The notes beneath the pieces were generated by a model. The model had not been told where the DNA came from, made no database searches, and saw only the letters and a list, made by a program, of their open reading frames with translations. Of a DNA stretch of 35,948 bases, positions 18,162 to 25,518 are shown piece by piece (positions within the stretch are counted from its first letter, which is position 1; the number at the start of each line of letters is the position of its first letter). Origin of the DNA: Candidatus Omnitrophota bacterium (lineage in GTDB: Bacteria > Omnitrophota > Gorgyraeia > 1-14-0-20-64-10); NCBI GenBank assembly GCA_016177405.1, contig JACOVG010000010.1, positions 1-35,948 on the forward strand, written 5' to 3'. Made by a program: the position numbers and the translations under genes.

Positions 18162-21100
18162 ATGACCCCGACAAAGAGGTTTCCCACGCGCTGCCTCGCC
18201 GGCGGGCTGATTCTCGCCCTGGCTTGGCCGATCCACCCTGCCCATGCAGTCCGCGCCACCGCTGCCCAGGAAGGGACCTCCCGCGCTGGTCTCGAGGAGC
18301 GCCTCGTCTCCGGCCCGCCACATGATCGGCGGACAGGCCTGGAGGAAGAAGAAGAGAGGGAGATCACCGAGAAGCAGATTGTGGCCCGCTACAGCGGGGA
18401 TGTCCTGATGGCAGGGGGCTCCTTGAAACTGCCGCCGTTGGCGTCGGTGGCAGCCCTGGTTCCTTTTCCGGGAGAGAACCTTCTTGGGGTTTTAAGCGGG
18501 GAGAGCCTCGATCTCCTGACGGCCTCGACGGCTTCAGGAACTCCTTTTATGCCGGTTGTCCACTTAACCCCTGGTCCCTTTGCGGGCCCGGTCCATGCGG
18601 TGAAGGCGGGCGAGGATCTCCTGGTTCTTCATCCCAACGGTTCGGGTTCTCGATCCTATGAGCTGGAGCGCTTCCATCTGACCTTCGGCGGCTTGCCCTC
18701 CGGGGCTCTTCAGCCGTCCGGCTTTGACGCGAGGGGATACGTGCGGTCGAGCGAGGGAGCTCCCCTGGGCCTGGTCTTCGATTCCAAGCACCAGCGGCTC
18801 ATCCACTTTGTCCTGAACAACAGTGGCTACCGAAAGGATCTCACCGTTGAAGTTCGACAGAGGCACCAGTCGGGTTATGCGCGAAAGAACTCCGAGGAGA
18901 TCGTTTTTTCCCGTTCCCTCACCTATCCTTTAGCGGCGGCCTACGACGACACCCGCAAGGGAAAGGAACGGATCTGGGTTCTGGATAAAGAAGAGGACGG
19001 CTTCTACCTCAAGGCCTACGCCTGGGATGTCAGTCTGGAGGAGTACAGAAGGGCCGGTTCGATTCTTTTGCCAAGGCGTTTGGCAGACCGCATTCCCTGG
19101 AACGAGGAAAATCTTCATCTCGGGATGGCGGCTGACCCGCTCACGCAGAACCTTGTTGTTGCCCATCCTTATCCAGATGTCCGGGCCGCTTCATCCACCC
19201 TGCCGGAGGTCTGGATTTTAAAGCCCACCCTCTCGGGCCCCAAAGACGATCTTGAGAAGGTTGACGTGGAGGGAATCTTCAAGGTTCTTTCTGGACCCCT
19301 CGACCAGATGCCTGTGGCGATGGGCTCTGACGGCAACCCGGCGATCGGGATATGGAAGCCGGGGACAGGGGGCAAGGCGGGCGAGATCCTGCTTTTACCC
19401 CCCTTGCGGGAACTGAAGCTCTCTGTGGATTCGGCGCGGTCACAAGCGGCCTCGGCCATCTGGTTGAGGCCGCGGCCCTACCCTTATCCTCCTCGGGAGA
19501 TCAGAAATCCTGTCGGGGTCCAGCTCAAGGAAGCTTCCCAGGGAAGGTGGGCGGCAGAGGTTTGGAGCGGTTCCGGGCAAGGTGGCTATACCCTTTACAG
19601 GGCCTGGCTGGATCCTCACCAGGTGGTCAGCGGCGTGATTAAGGGTCCGCTTCGTTGGCTTCCGGATAAGGATGAATACCGGGGAAGCAAACCGCAGGAG
19701 CTTTACCGCCGAGCCGAAACATCCACCTGGCATGCCGAGGCGGTTACCGGACGGACCAAGAATCCCGACGACCTGCTGGCCCCCCTGGCGATCAAGGTTC
19801 GCCGGACGAAAGGAAACTTGGGGGAAACGGTTCCCATAGAGATGGGCCGGAGACTGAACAAGGTTGAAGGAGAGCTTTGGGTTGCCTGCCAGGAGACAGG
19901 ACAGAATGAGCTGCTGGTTCTTGTTCATCGCCAAGATCCGGCCTGGAAGAATCCGGAGCTTGGGCTGGTCAGGTTTCAGATCAAGGAAGGTGTCATCCAG
20001 GTGGTGGAGGGGCCGGCTTGGTTCGGCTTTCCGAAGATGGGAGAGTCGCCCTACGGCCCGGACAACCGCCCCATCGGCCTGACGGCCGCGGATGGGGCCT
20101 TTTGGTTCTTTCACTCTGCGGTAGACCAGCCGGAGCGTCCGGTCCGAATTGACCTCGCCTCTCTCAAACCCCAGGCCGGCTTTGGCCCGCCACATGACCG
20201 GCAGGCAGGCCTGGAGGAGACGGAGGTAAAGAACAAGGATCCTCTCGAGGCCTTGGAGTTGGAGTCGGCGGGGCTCTACCTGAAGGGGGATGTCGGGGGA
20301 TCAAGGAAAATCATGGAGGGGTTTCTGGTTGACCCCATGATCAATCCTTATCCTGTCGCTCGGGGCCTTCAGGCCGCCTTCCTTCTGGAGGGGATACTTC
20401 AAAGTCTGCCGGTGTCTTTTAATCTGGGGACGCTTCTAGAGATGTTGGACATCTGGGGAAAGGCAAATACGACAAGCCAGCAGAACCGCACCTGTATTGC
20501 CCTCGCCGTGCGAATGATGGGCCTGGTGGACGAAAAGGCGAAGGAGGCTTCAGGGACATTGCCGGAGGGCCTGCTCGTTTTTAAGGACCGGCTGGCAGAG
20601 TTCATCAGGAAGAAGGAGGAGGAAGAGATATTGAAGATCCTTCAGTCTCGCCTCCGGATGGCCGGACCGCAGGTGACCAGCGCGGAGCTCCGACAGGCGA
20701 TCAAGGAAACGTTTGCGGGGATGCCGGACGATGCGAAGAACGAGGTCACGCGGGGGATTGGGAATGTGCTGATGGAAAGAGCCCTCGCTGAGGCTTCCCG
20801 GAGGAGAGAGACTTTTGGCTCCCCGGAGGCCCTGGCCCAGACCCGGTTGGGCGGCGTCATCGTCAACAGCCCCCTCGACCTGACACTTCAGTGGCGGGTC
20901 CAGGCCGGCGTGGTCAAGCTTATCGGATGGAGGTTTGATGCCGGAGGCGGATCCATCAACGCGGGAAAGGCGCTGGCCAACCACAACGTCCTTTTTGGCC
21001 TGGTTGCCCTGACGGGAGAAAACAGTTTGGACAGGTTATGGCAGGCGAGTTTCGCGGCCCGTGAGATCCTGCCTATCTTTGTTCAGGTTCCGGGCTTTTA

Positions 21101-22955
21101 TCGGAGGGTCAACATCCATCACGTGGTGGATGGCGAGATGTTGGGGTTCATGGCAGGGCCAGGAGAGAGAATTCCCCCTGGCGCGGTTGACGAATTGAAG
21201 CGAAGTCTTGAACGGTTGCTCGATCGTTCGCCCCTCATGAAGTGGTTTCTCATGACATCGAGCGAGCGAATGATCTTAGAGAACAAGCCGGACCTATTCC
21301 GTTCATTCCTTGAGGTCTCCCATCGGCACAACGTTCCAGCCCTCATCGATTTTAACACCACCTCAAGCCCAGAGGAAATCCTGGCGGTCTTGAATGTGAA
21401 CAGGGAAGAACCCCTAGACATCCTGGCTCCCAACGTGGAAGAGTTTGCTCGAATCCTGAACGCCATACCCTCCATAAGAAAGAAAGATCTTGCCGCTTCG
21501 GATCATGAAGCCGGTGAGATGGAGGATCTTGCGCGTCGGCTCATGAGGGCCTATCACCTTCAGGCGGTCCTGATAAAGAGAGGTCCCAAGGGACTTGTTC
21601 TTGTCTTGGGGGATCGGGTCATTGATGAACCGGGCATCCCCGTCAGGAAGGTGGAAAGTCCGATGGGCGCCGGGGACGCGACCAACGCAGGATTGGCCAT
21701 GGCCTTGGCTAACGGGGAGAGCTGGGAAAAGGCAGCGGAACAGGCCAATCGGTTTGGCGCCGCTACCGTGACCTTAAGAGGCAGCCAAGTGGCCACACCT
21801 CGAGCCGTTCAGGCCTTGGAGGATAACGCCGCCGGCCCGCCACATGACCGGCGGACAGGCCTGGAGGAGGGGAAGGTTCGGGCGGCCGGCAGAGGGAGAA
21901 CGCCGGAGGAACGGGTAAAGGAGCTGGAAGGCGAGTTGAAAAAGGCCTCCCTAAATCTGTCGGAGGCCTCGGAAGCTCTTCAGATCGGTAAATCAGATTG
22001 GGTGACATTCCACCAAAATGGCGTCGCTGCTCAAGAGCGGGCGGGAGCGCTATTTCATAAAGCAATGAAGGCGGCAGCTGATATTGCCCAAGGAAAACAA
22101 AAGGAAGAGCTGCTTGAACGCCTTGCCAGCGTGAAGAAAGATCTCAAAGGTTTGGAGTATAAGGTTGCCCTGCTGGATGGAAAGATCGAGGAGTTTCGGG
22201 GAACGCAGGAGCTTCGCCGGATCAAGACCAGGCGGCGCTTGCGGGATCTGTTTCTTCGGACGTCCCTACCTTGGTGGGGTCGTCTGATTCTGGGCGGTGG
22301 TTTGGCGGCGGCTTTGGTTTCAGGCTACGTTGCCAGGGACGATACCGCTTCGCTGGAGAACAGGAATCAACCTCTATCCGTCCGAGGTTTTGGGGAGGAG
22401 TCCGCGCCTGTGGTGAGACTGGCTCATTCGACCGAGGATCTTGCCGGCTTCAAGTTTCCGGAAGGGCAGAAAGCGCAGTGGTTTTGGTTCCGGCAGACGA
22501 ATCTCTATTGGCTGCTGCTTAGCGGGGAGGATCCGAACGAAAGGTTTGTTTACGCGAACCGCTTTGCCCAAGCGGAGGGGGCCCCAGGAATCTCCGGCGC
22601 CGTCTTTCTTCCCCTTCAAACCCTGGTCAGGTTTTTCAATTCGGACCCTCTCGCGACCGGCTCGGAAAACGGACTTCTTCGAGATCTGTTAAGGATGAAA
22701 CTGCTTGTTCGGGAGGGAGGGCGGTTTCAACCGGCCTACCCGGATCCGGGGGCTGTGGTGATCACGCAGGGAGCCGCCGGCCTCGCGGGCCCCTACGGCC
22801 ACATCCACAAGGTCATCGGGGACAGGGAACCGGGATATCTTAAGAGCAGCCACCCGCCCGAGGGGGTTCTCTCCCCGCTGGATGAGCCCAAGGGCGGCCT
22901 GGAGGAGGAGCGGCGGGCGCCGCTCACGCGCGATGGGCTCGATCGCTATCTGTAG
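18162..22955 (+). CDS. large secreted modular protein with PfkB-type sugar kinase domain and repeated GLEE linkers
   Basis: The 1597-residue protein starts with a signal peptide (hydrophobic LAGGLILALAWPIHPAHA, cleavage after AHA). Residues 63-670 look like beta-rich repeats, perhaps a propeller, and are not recognised. Residues about 690-885 are helical. Residues about 890-1222 form a PfkB/ribokinase-like domain nearest to 1-phosphofructokinases: GGGSINAGKALANHNV, the RVNIHHVVDGEMLGFM segment, APNVEEFARIL and SPMGAGDATNAGLA with catalytic Asp1172. Residues 1230-1360 are coiled coil, 1372-1392 a membrane segment, and the last 200 residues are unrecognised. A 12-residue linker GPPHDRxxGLEE occurs at 51, 675 and 1225, with related GLEE motifs near 42 and 1580. 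GC is lower than in neighbouring genes. Modules joined by a repeated linker suggest a polyprotein or fusion; this is inference. Confidence 0.7.
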   Translation: MTPTKRFPTRCLAGGLILALAWPIHPAHAVRATAAQEGTSRAGLEERLVSGPPHDRRTGLEEEEEREITEKQIVARYSGDVLMAGGSLKLPPLASVAALVPFPGENLLGVLSGESLDLLTASTASGTPFMPVVHLTPGPFAGPVHAVKAGEDLLVLHPNGSGSRSYELERFHLTFGGLPSGALQPSGFDARGYVRSSEGAPLGLVFDSKHQRLIHFVLNNSGYRKDLTVEVRQRHQSGYARKNSEEIVFSRSLTYPLAAAYDDTRKGKERIWVLDKEEDGFYLKAYAWDVSLEEYRRAGSILLPRRLADRIPWNEENLHLGMAADPLTQNLVVAHPYPDVRAASSTLPEVWILKPTLSGPKDDLEKVDVEGIFKVLSGPLDQMPVAMGSDGNPAIGIWKPGTGGKAGEILLLPPLRELKLSVDSARSQAASAIWLRPRPYPYPPREIRNPVGVQLKEASQGRWAAEVWSGSGQGGYTLYRAWLDPHQVVSGVIKGPLRWLPDKDEYRGSKPQELYRRAETSTWHAEAVTGRTKNPDDLLAPLAIKVRRTKGNLGETVPIEMGRRLNKVEGELWVACQETGQNELLVLVHRQDPAWKNPELGLVRFQIKEGVIQVVEGPAWFGFPKMGESPYGPDNRPIGLTAADGAFWFFHSAVDQPERPVRIDLASLKPQAGFGPPHDRQAGLEETEVKNKDPLEALELESAGLYLKGDVGGSRKIMEGFLVDPMINPYPVARGLQAAFLLEGILQSLPVSFNLGTLLEMLDIWGKANTTSQQNRTCIALAVRMMGLVDEKAKEASGTLPEGLLVFKDRLAEFIRKKEEEEILKILQSRLRMAGPQVTSAELRQAIKETFAGMPDDAKNEVTRGIGNVLMERALAEASRRRETFGSPEALAQTRLGGVIVNSPLDLTLQWRVQAGVVKLIGWRFDAGGGSINAGKALANHNVLFGLVALTGENSLDRLWQASFAAREILPIFVQVPGFYRRVNIHHVVDGEMLGFMAGPGERIPPGAVDELKRSLERLLDRSPLMKWFLMTSSERMILENKPDLFRSFLEVSHRHNVPALIDFNTTSSPEEILAVLNVNREEPLDILAPNVEEFARILNAIPSIRKKDLAASDHEAGEMEDLARRLMRAYHLQAVLIKRGPKGLVLVLGDRVIDEPGIPVRKVESPMGAGDATNAGLAMALANGESWEKAAEQANRFGAATVTLRGSQVATPRAVQALEDNAAGPPHDRRTGLEEGKVRAAGRGRTPEERVKELEGELKKASLNLSEASEALQIGKSDWVTFHQNGVAAQERAGALFHKAMKAAADIAQGKQKEELLERLASVKKDLKGLEYKVALLDGKIEEFRGTQELRRIKTRRRLRDLFLRTSLPWWGRLILGGGLAAALVSGYVARDDTASLENRNQPLSVRGFGEESAPVVRLAHSTEDLAGFKFPEGQKAQWFWFRQTNLYWLLLSGEDPNERFVYANRFAQAEGAPGISGAVFLPLQTLVRFFNSDPLATGSENGLLRDLLRMKLLVREGGRFQPAYPDPGAVVITQGAAGLAGPYGHIHKVIGDREPGYLKSSHPPEGVLSPLDEPKGGLEEERRAPLTRDGLDRYL
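18312..18347 (+). repeat. 36-base in-frame linker repeat, copy 1
   Basis: Encodes GPPHDRRTGLEE at residues 51-62, right after the signal peptide region. It is 34/36 identical to copy 3 at the nucleotide level. A short inverted repeat CCGCC/GGCGG and the palindrome AGGCCT lie inside. Confidence 0.8.
20184..20219 (+). repeat. 36-base in-frame linker repeat, copy 2
   Basis: Encodes GPPHDRQAGLEE at residues 675-686, between the beta-rich region and the helical region that precedes the kinase. It is 34/36 identical to copy 3 in nucleotides, far more conserved than unconstrained codons would be. Confidence 0.8.
21834..21869 (+). repeat. 36-base in-frame linker repeat, copy 3
   Basis: Encodes GPPHDRRTGLEE at residues 1225-1236, immediately after the PfkB kinase domain and before the coiled coil. 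All three copies are in the same reading frame and at module borders. Confidence 0.8.
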
Positions 22956-22967
22956 CTGCCGAGGCTG

Positions 22968-22976
22968 TGCTAGAAT
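22968..22976 (+). promoter_or_regulatory. extended -10 element for tRNA-Arg
   Basis: TGC followed by TAGAAT (22971-22976) matches an extended -10 (TGnTAnAAT) 12 bases before the first base of the tRNA. No convincing -35 is visible. The same pattern occurs before the transaldolase. Confidence 0.45.
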
Positions 22977-22988
22977 GAACGGTTCGTT

Positions 22989-23063
22989 GCGCTCGTAGCT
23001 CAGCCCGGATAGAGCACTAGCCTCCGGAGCTAGGTGTCGCGCGTTCAAATCGCGCCGAGCGCG
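22989..23063 (+). tRNA. tRNA-Arg (anticodon CCG)
   Basis: A 75-base cloverleaf: acceptor GCGCTCG (22989-22995) with CGAGCGC (23056-23062), discriminator G, anticodon stem CTAGC/GCTAG around loop CTCCGGA with anticodon CCG at 23024-23026, and T arm GCGCG-TTCAAAT-CGCGC. CCA is not encoded. It reads CGG arginine codons, which are frequent in this GC-rich genome. It sits 33 bases after the large modular gene. Confidence 0.95.
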
Positions 23064-23081
23064 TATTCATCTTCTCATACC

Positions 23082-23363
23082 ATGACCATCGGCCTGCTGA
23101 TGTTGAAGCTGCGCATTCCCGAGAGCCAGTCCCTGAAGGCCAAACGTCAGGTCCTGTTGAGCTTCAAGACGAGATTGAGAAGTAAGTTCAATGCCTCGGT
23201 TTGCGAGTCGGACGACCAGGACAAGTGGCAGGCGGCCACCCTGGCGGTGGCCTGCGTCGGGACCGATCAGGCCGGAGTGAACGGCCTGTTGAGCCAGGTG
23301 GCGGAGGCCGCCCAAAGGGAGAGAGATCTGGAAATGATCGATTACACGCTGGAGTTCTTTTAA
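23082..23363 (+). CDS. ylxP: YlxP/DUF503 family protein
   Basis: This 93-residue protein belongs to the DUF503 (YlxP) family, small proteins encoded in the nusA-infB-rbfA operon of many bacteria and thought to act in ribosome biogenesis; the biochemical role is unclear. Typical features are MTIGLLMLKLRIPESQSLKAKRQVLLSFKTRLRSKFNASV and the later AVACVGTD followed by a C-terminal beta strand. ATG 23082 is the right start; the frame stays open upstream but runs into the tRNA. rbfA follows without a gap. Confidence 0.88.
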   Translation: MTIGLLMLKLRIPESQSLKAKRQVLLSFKTRLRSKFNASVCESDDQDKWQAATLAVACVGTDQAGVNGLLSQVAEAAQRERDLEMIDYTLEFF

Positions 23364-23720
23364 ATGGCCTCCCCGCGGTTAAACCGGGTGGCCGAGGCGA
23401 TCAAGGAGGAGGTGGCGAGGATCCTCCAACATGAGCTCAAGGATCCCCGGGTCGGCTTTGTCACGGTGACCCGGGTGGAGGTGACGGCGGATCTGGAGCA
23501 CGCCGTGGTCTACTTCAGTTTGCTCGAGGGACATGGGACAGCCGCCGGCACCGAGGCGGGGTTGAAATCCGCCGCCGGGTTCATCCGCAAGCTTGTCGGA
23601 GAAAGGCTGCGCATCCGGGTGACCCCCGAGATCTCCTTCCGGCTGGATCCCTCGGTGGCCGAGAGCGTCCGGATCTCCAAGTTGCTAAGCGACATCCGAA
23701 AACAGGAAAACCCGGAATGA
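23364..23720 (+). CDS. rbfA: 30S ribosome-binding factor A
   Basis: RbfA helps mature the 5' end of 16S rRNA and 30S subunits, especially in the cold. The 118-residue KH-like protein begins SPRLNRVAEAIKEEVARILQ and contains DPRVGFVTVTRVEVTADLEHAVVYFS, SAAGFIRKLVGERLRIRVTPEISFR and the DPSVAESVRISKLL end, all characteristic. It starts immediately after ylxP and overlaps nrnA by four bases (ATGA). Confidence 0.96.
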   Translation: MASPRLNRVAEAIKEEVARILQHELKDPRVGFVTVTRVEVTADLEHAVVYFSLLEGHGTAAGTEAGLKSAAGFIRKLVGERLRIRVTPEISFRLDPSVAESVRISKLLSDIRKQENPE

Positions 23721-24706
23721 CGAAGGCCCTGCAGGCAAACCAGATGCGCGCCGTGGTCAAGGCAATCCGGGCCAACCGGCGGTTTCTGATCTCCTCCCAC
23801 GTCAATCCCGAGGGGGACGCCCTGGGCTCCGCCCTGGCCCTGGCCTCCTTGCTCAAGCGCCTGGGCAAGGAAGCCCGGCTGGCGCAGGAGGGAGGAATCC
23901 CCGAGGCCTTCTCCTTTTTCCCGAGGCTGGCCCAGGTGATCGATCGGCCGCCCCGGCGGAACCGGGTGGACTGCGCCATGACGGTGGACGTGCCGGTCCT
24001 GGGCCGCCTGGGAAGCATGGAGCCCGTGGTCTGCCGCGCGCCGCTTTTGATCTGCATCGACCACCACGTGAGCAACCAGCGCTTCGGCCACATCAACTGG
24101 GTGGACCCGAAGGCGGCGGCGACGGGGGAGATGATTTACCGGCTTTATGAGGCTTTTCATCTTAAGCCCACGAAGGAAGAGGCCGAATGCATGTACGTTT
24201 CGATTGTGACCGACACCGGCTCTTTCCGGTACATCAACACGACCCATGGGGTTCTTGGGATCGCCGCTTCCCTGGTGGCCAGGGGGGTGAGCCCTCTCAA
24301 GGTTTCTCAAGCCCTCTACGAGGCGCACAGCCTGGCCGACATCCGCTTTCTGGGCAGGGTTCTAAGCGAGGTCCAGCACACGCCGGACAACCGGATTGTT
24401 TGGCTGGAGCTGTCGCGGCCCGTTCTGCTCGCGCTCAAACCCAGCGAGGAGGTGCTGGATGAGCTGGTGAACTTTCCCCGCTCGGTTCGGACGGCCGAGG
24501 TGGCGATGGTCCTGCGCGACGCCTTTGGCAACGGAACGATCCGGGTGAACTTGAGATCCAAGGGGAGGATCAACGTGGATCTGATTGCCCGCCATTTTGG
24601 GGGCGGCGGCCACCCCTTGGCGAGCGGCTGCACCATCCCCGGTACCCTGGCCCAGGTGCGGGCCGGACTGCTGGCCCGAATACGCCAGGCGCTCAAAAGG
24701 CTTTGA
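23717..24706 (+). CDS. nrnA: DHH-family oligoribonuclease / pAp phosphatase NrnA-like
   Basis: NrnA-type DHH-DHHA1 proteins degrade very short RNAs and 3'-phosphoadenosine 5'-phosphate. Motifs are SSHVNPEGDALGSALALASL (motif I), a TVDVP strand, the name-giving CIDHHVSN, a VSIVTDTGSFRYINT segment and C-terminal FGGGGHPLASG (DHHA1). In motif I the usual Asp of PDGD is Glu, a conservative change of a potential metal ligand. The 329-residue length is normal. Position between rbfA and truB is the common arrangement. The end overlaps truB by one base. Confidence 0.92.
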   Translation: MTKALQANQMRAVVKAIRANRRFLISSHVNPEGDALGSALALASLLKRLGKEARLAQEGGIPEAFSFFPRLAQVIDRPPRRNRVDCAMTVDVPVLGRLGSMEPVVCRAPLLICIDHHVSNQRFGHINWVDPKAAATGEMIYRLYEAFHLKPTKEEAECMYVSIVTDTGSFRYINTTHGVLGIAASLVARGVSPLKVSQALYEAHSLADIRFLGRVLSEVQHTPDNRIVWLELSRPVLLALKPSEEVLDELVNFPRSVRTAEVAMVLRDAFGNGTIRVNLRSKGRINVDLIARHFGGGGHPLASGCTIPGTLAQVRAGLLARIRQALKRL

Positions 24707-25362
24707 TGGACGGCCTTCTGCTTATCGATAAGCCCTCGGGGATCACCTCCCACGACGTGGTGGACCGGGTCCGCCGGCGGTTTAAGGTCCGCAAGGTGGG
24801 CCACGCCGGGACGCTGGATCCGATGGCCACGGGGCTGCTCATCCTCCTGGTCGGGGCGGCCACCCGCCGGGCCCAGGAATTTCTTCAGTGCGACAAGAGC
24901 TACCTGGCCGCGGTCCGGCTGGGAAAGACCACCGACACGCAGGATGCCGAGGGAAAGATTCTCACCGAGCAAGAGGTGGGCCCTCTCACCGGGGATGAGA
25001 TAGAGGAAGCCTGCCGGCGGTTCCGGGGAGAGATCGAGCAGGAGATCCCCGCCTATTCGGCGGTGCGGATACAGGGAAGGCGTTCCTACGCCTTGGCCCG
25101 GGCCGGCCTGGAGGTTCCCCGAAGGAGCCGGCGGATCCGGATCGATGAGCTTACGATCCTCGCGGTTCGCCTGCCCGAGGTGGAGCTCAAGGTGACCTGC
25201 TCCTCCGGGACGTACATCCGGGCGCTGGCCTCCGGTCTGGGCGAGGTCTTAGGCTGCGGCGCGCACCTGGCAAGACTGCGGCGCATTCGGGTGGGCTCCT
25301 TCACGATCGATCAAGCGGTCAAGCTGGACGAGGTCGAGCCCCGTCACCTGCTCGCGGTATGA
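24706..25362 (+). CDS. truB: tRNA pseudouridine-55 synthase TruB
   Basis: TruB makes pseudouridine 55 in the T loop of tRNAs. Key motifs are LLIDKPSGITSHDVV, VGHAGTLDPMATGLL with the catalytic Asp, the DKSYLAAVRLGKTTDTQDAEG segment, EIPAYSAVRIQGRRSYALAR and CSSGTYIRALASGLGE. At 218 residues the protein stops soon after the catalytic domain and lacks most of the C-terminal PUA domain of E. coli TruB (about 314 residues); short forms are known. The ATG overlaps the nrnA stop (TGATG). The last base of its stop codon is also the first base of the palindromic ribF leader. Confidence 0.95.
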   Translation: MDGLLLIDKPSGITSHDVVDRVRRRFKVRKVGHAGTLDPMATGLLILLVGAATRRAQEFLQCDKSYLAAVRLGKTTDTQDAEGKILTEQEVGPLTGDEIEEACRRFRGEIEQEIPAYSAVRIQGRRSYALARAGLEVPRRSRRIRIDELTILAVRLPEVELKVTCSSGTYIRALASGLGEVLGCGAHLARLRRIRVGSFTIDQAVKLDEVEPRHLLAV

Positions 25363-25518
25363 CCCCACCACTCCTCGGAGCCTGCGCCGTCCGACGGCGC
25401 ACGGGAAGAATGGAAGCTCGGACGGCGTCTGTGCCGGCAGCAGACTTTCCGAGGAGTAGATTCTGCCGGCACAGCGACAAGGCTGTGGCCTTGTCGGGTT
25501 TCCAAGGAGTGGTGGGGT
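25362..25518 (+). promoter_or_regulatory. palindromic ribF leader with mutually exclusive stems (candidate RNA switch)
   Basis: The whole truB-ribF gap is structured. The outer stem pairs ACCCCACCACTCCT (25362-25375) with AGGAGTGGTGGGGT (25505-25518), covering the ribF AAGGAG (25504-25509) and GTG start (25517). Inside are hairpins TGCGCCGT/ACGGCGCA (25383-25401), CTGTGCCGGCAG/CTGCCGGCACAG (25429-25440 and 25463-25474) and CGACAAGGC/GCCTTGTCG (25475-25496). A competing fold pairs ACTCCTCGGA (25370-25379) with TCCGAGGAGT (25448-25457) and CGCCGTCCGA (25385-25394) with TCGGACGGCG (25418-25427), which would free the ribosome site. No FMN-riboswitch consensus is present. A mobile palindromic element is the main alternative. 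Confidence 0.6.

Noticed and set aside
23034-23081. Upstream extension of ylxP
   Set aside because: The extension lies inside tRNA-Arg; the conserved N-terminus begins at ATG 23082.
25362-25518. Classical FMN riboswitch before ribF
   Set aside because: The conserved FMN aptamer blocks (such as the GGGTGAAATTCCC-like core) are not present, so the structured leader cannot be called an FMN riboswitch.
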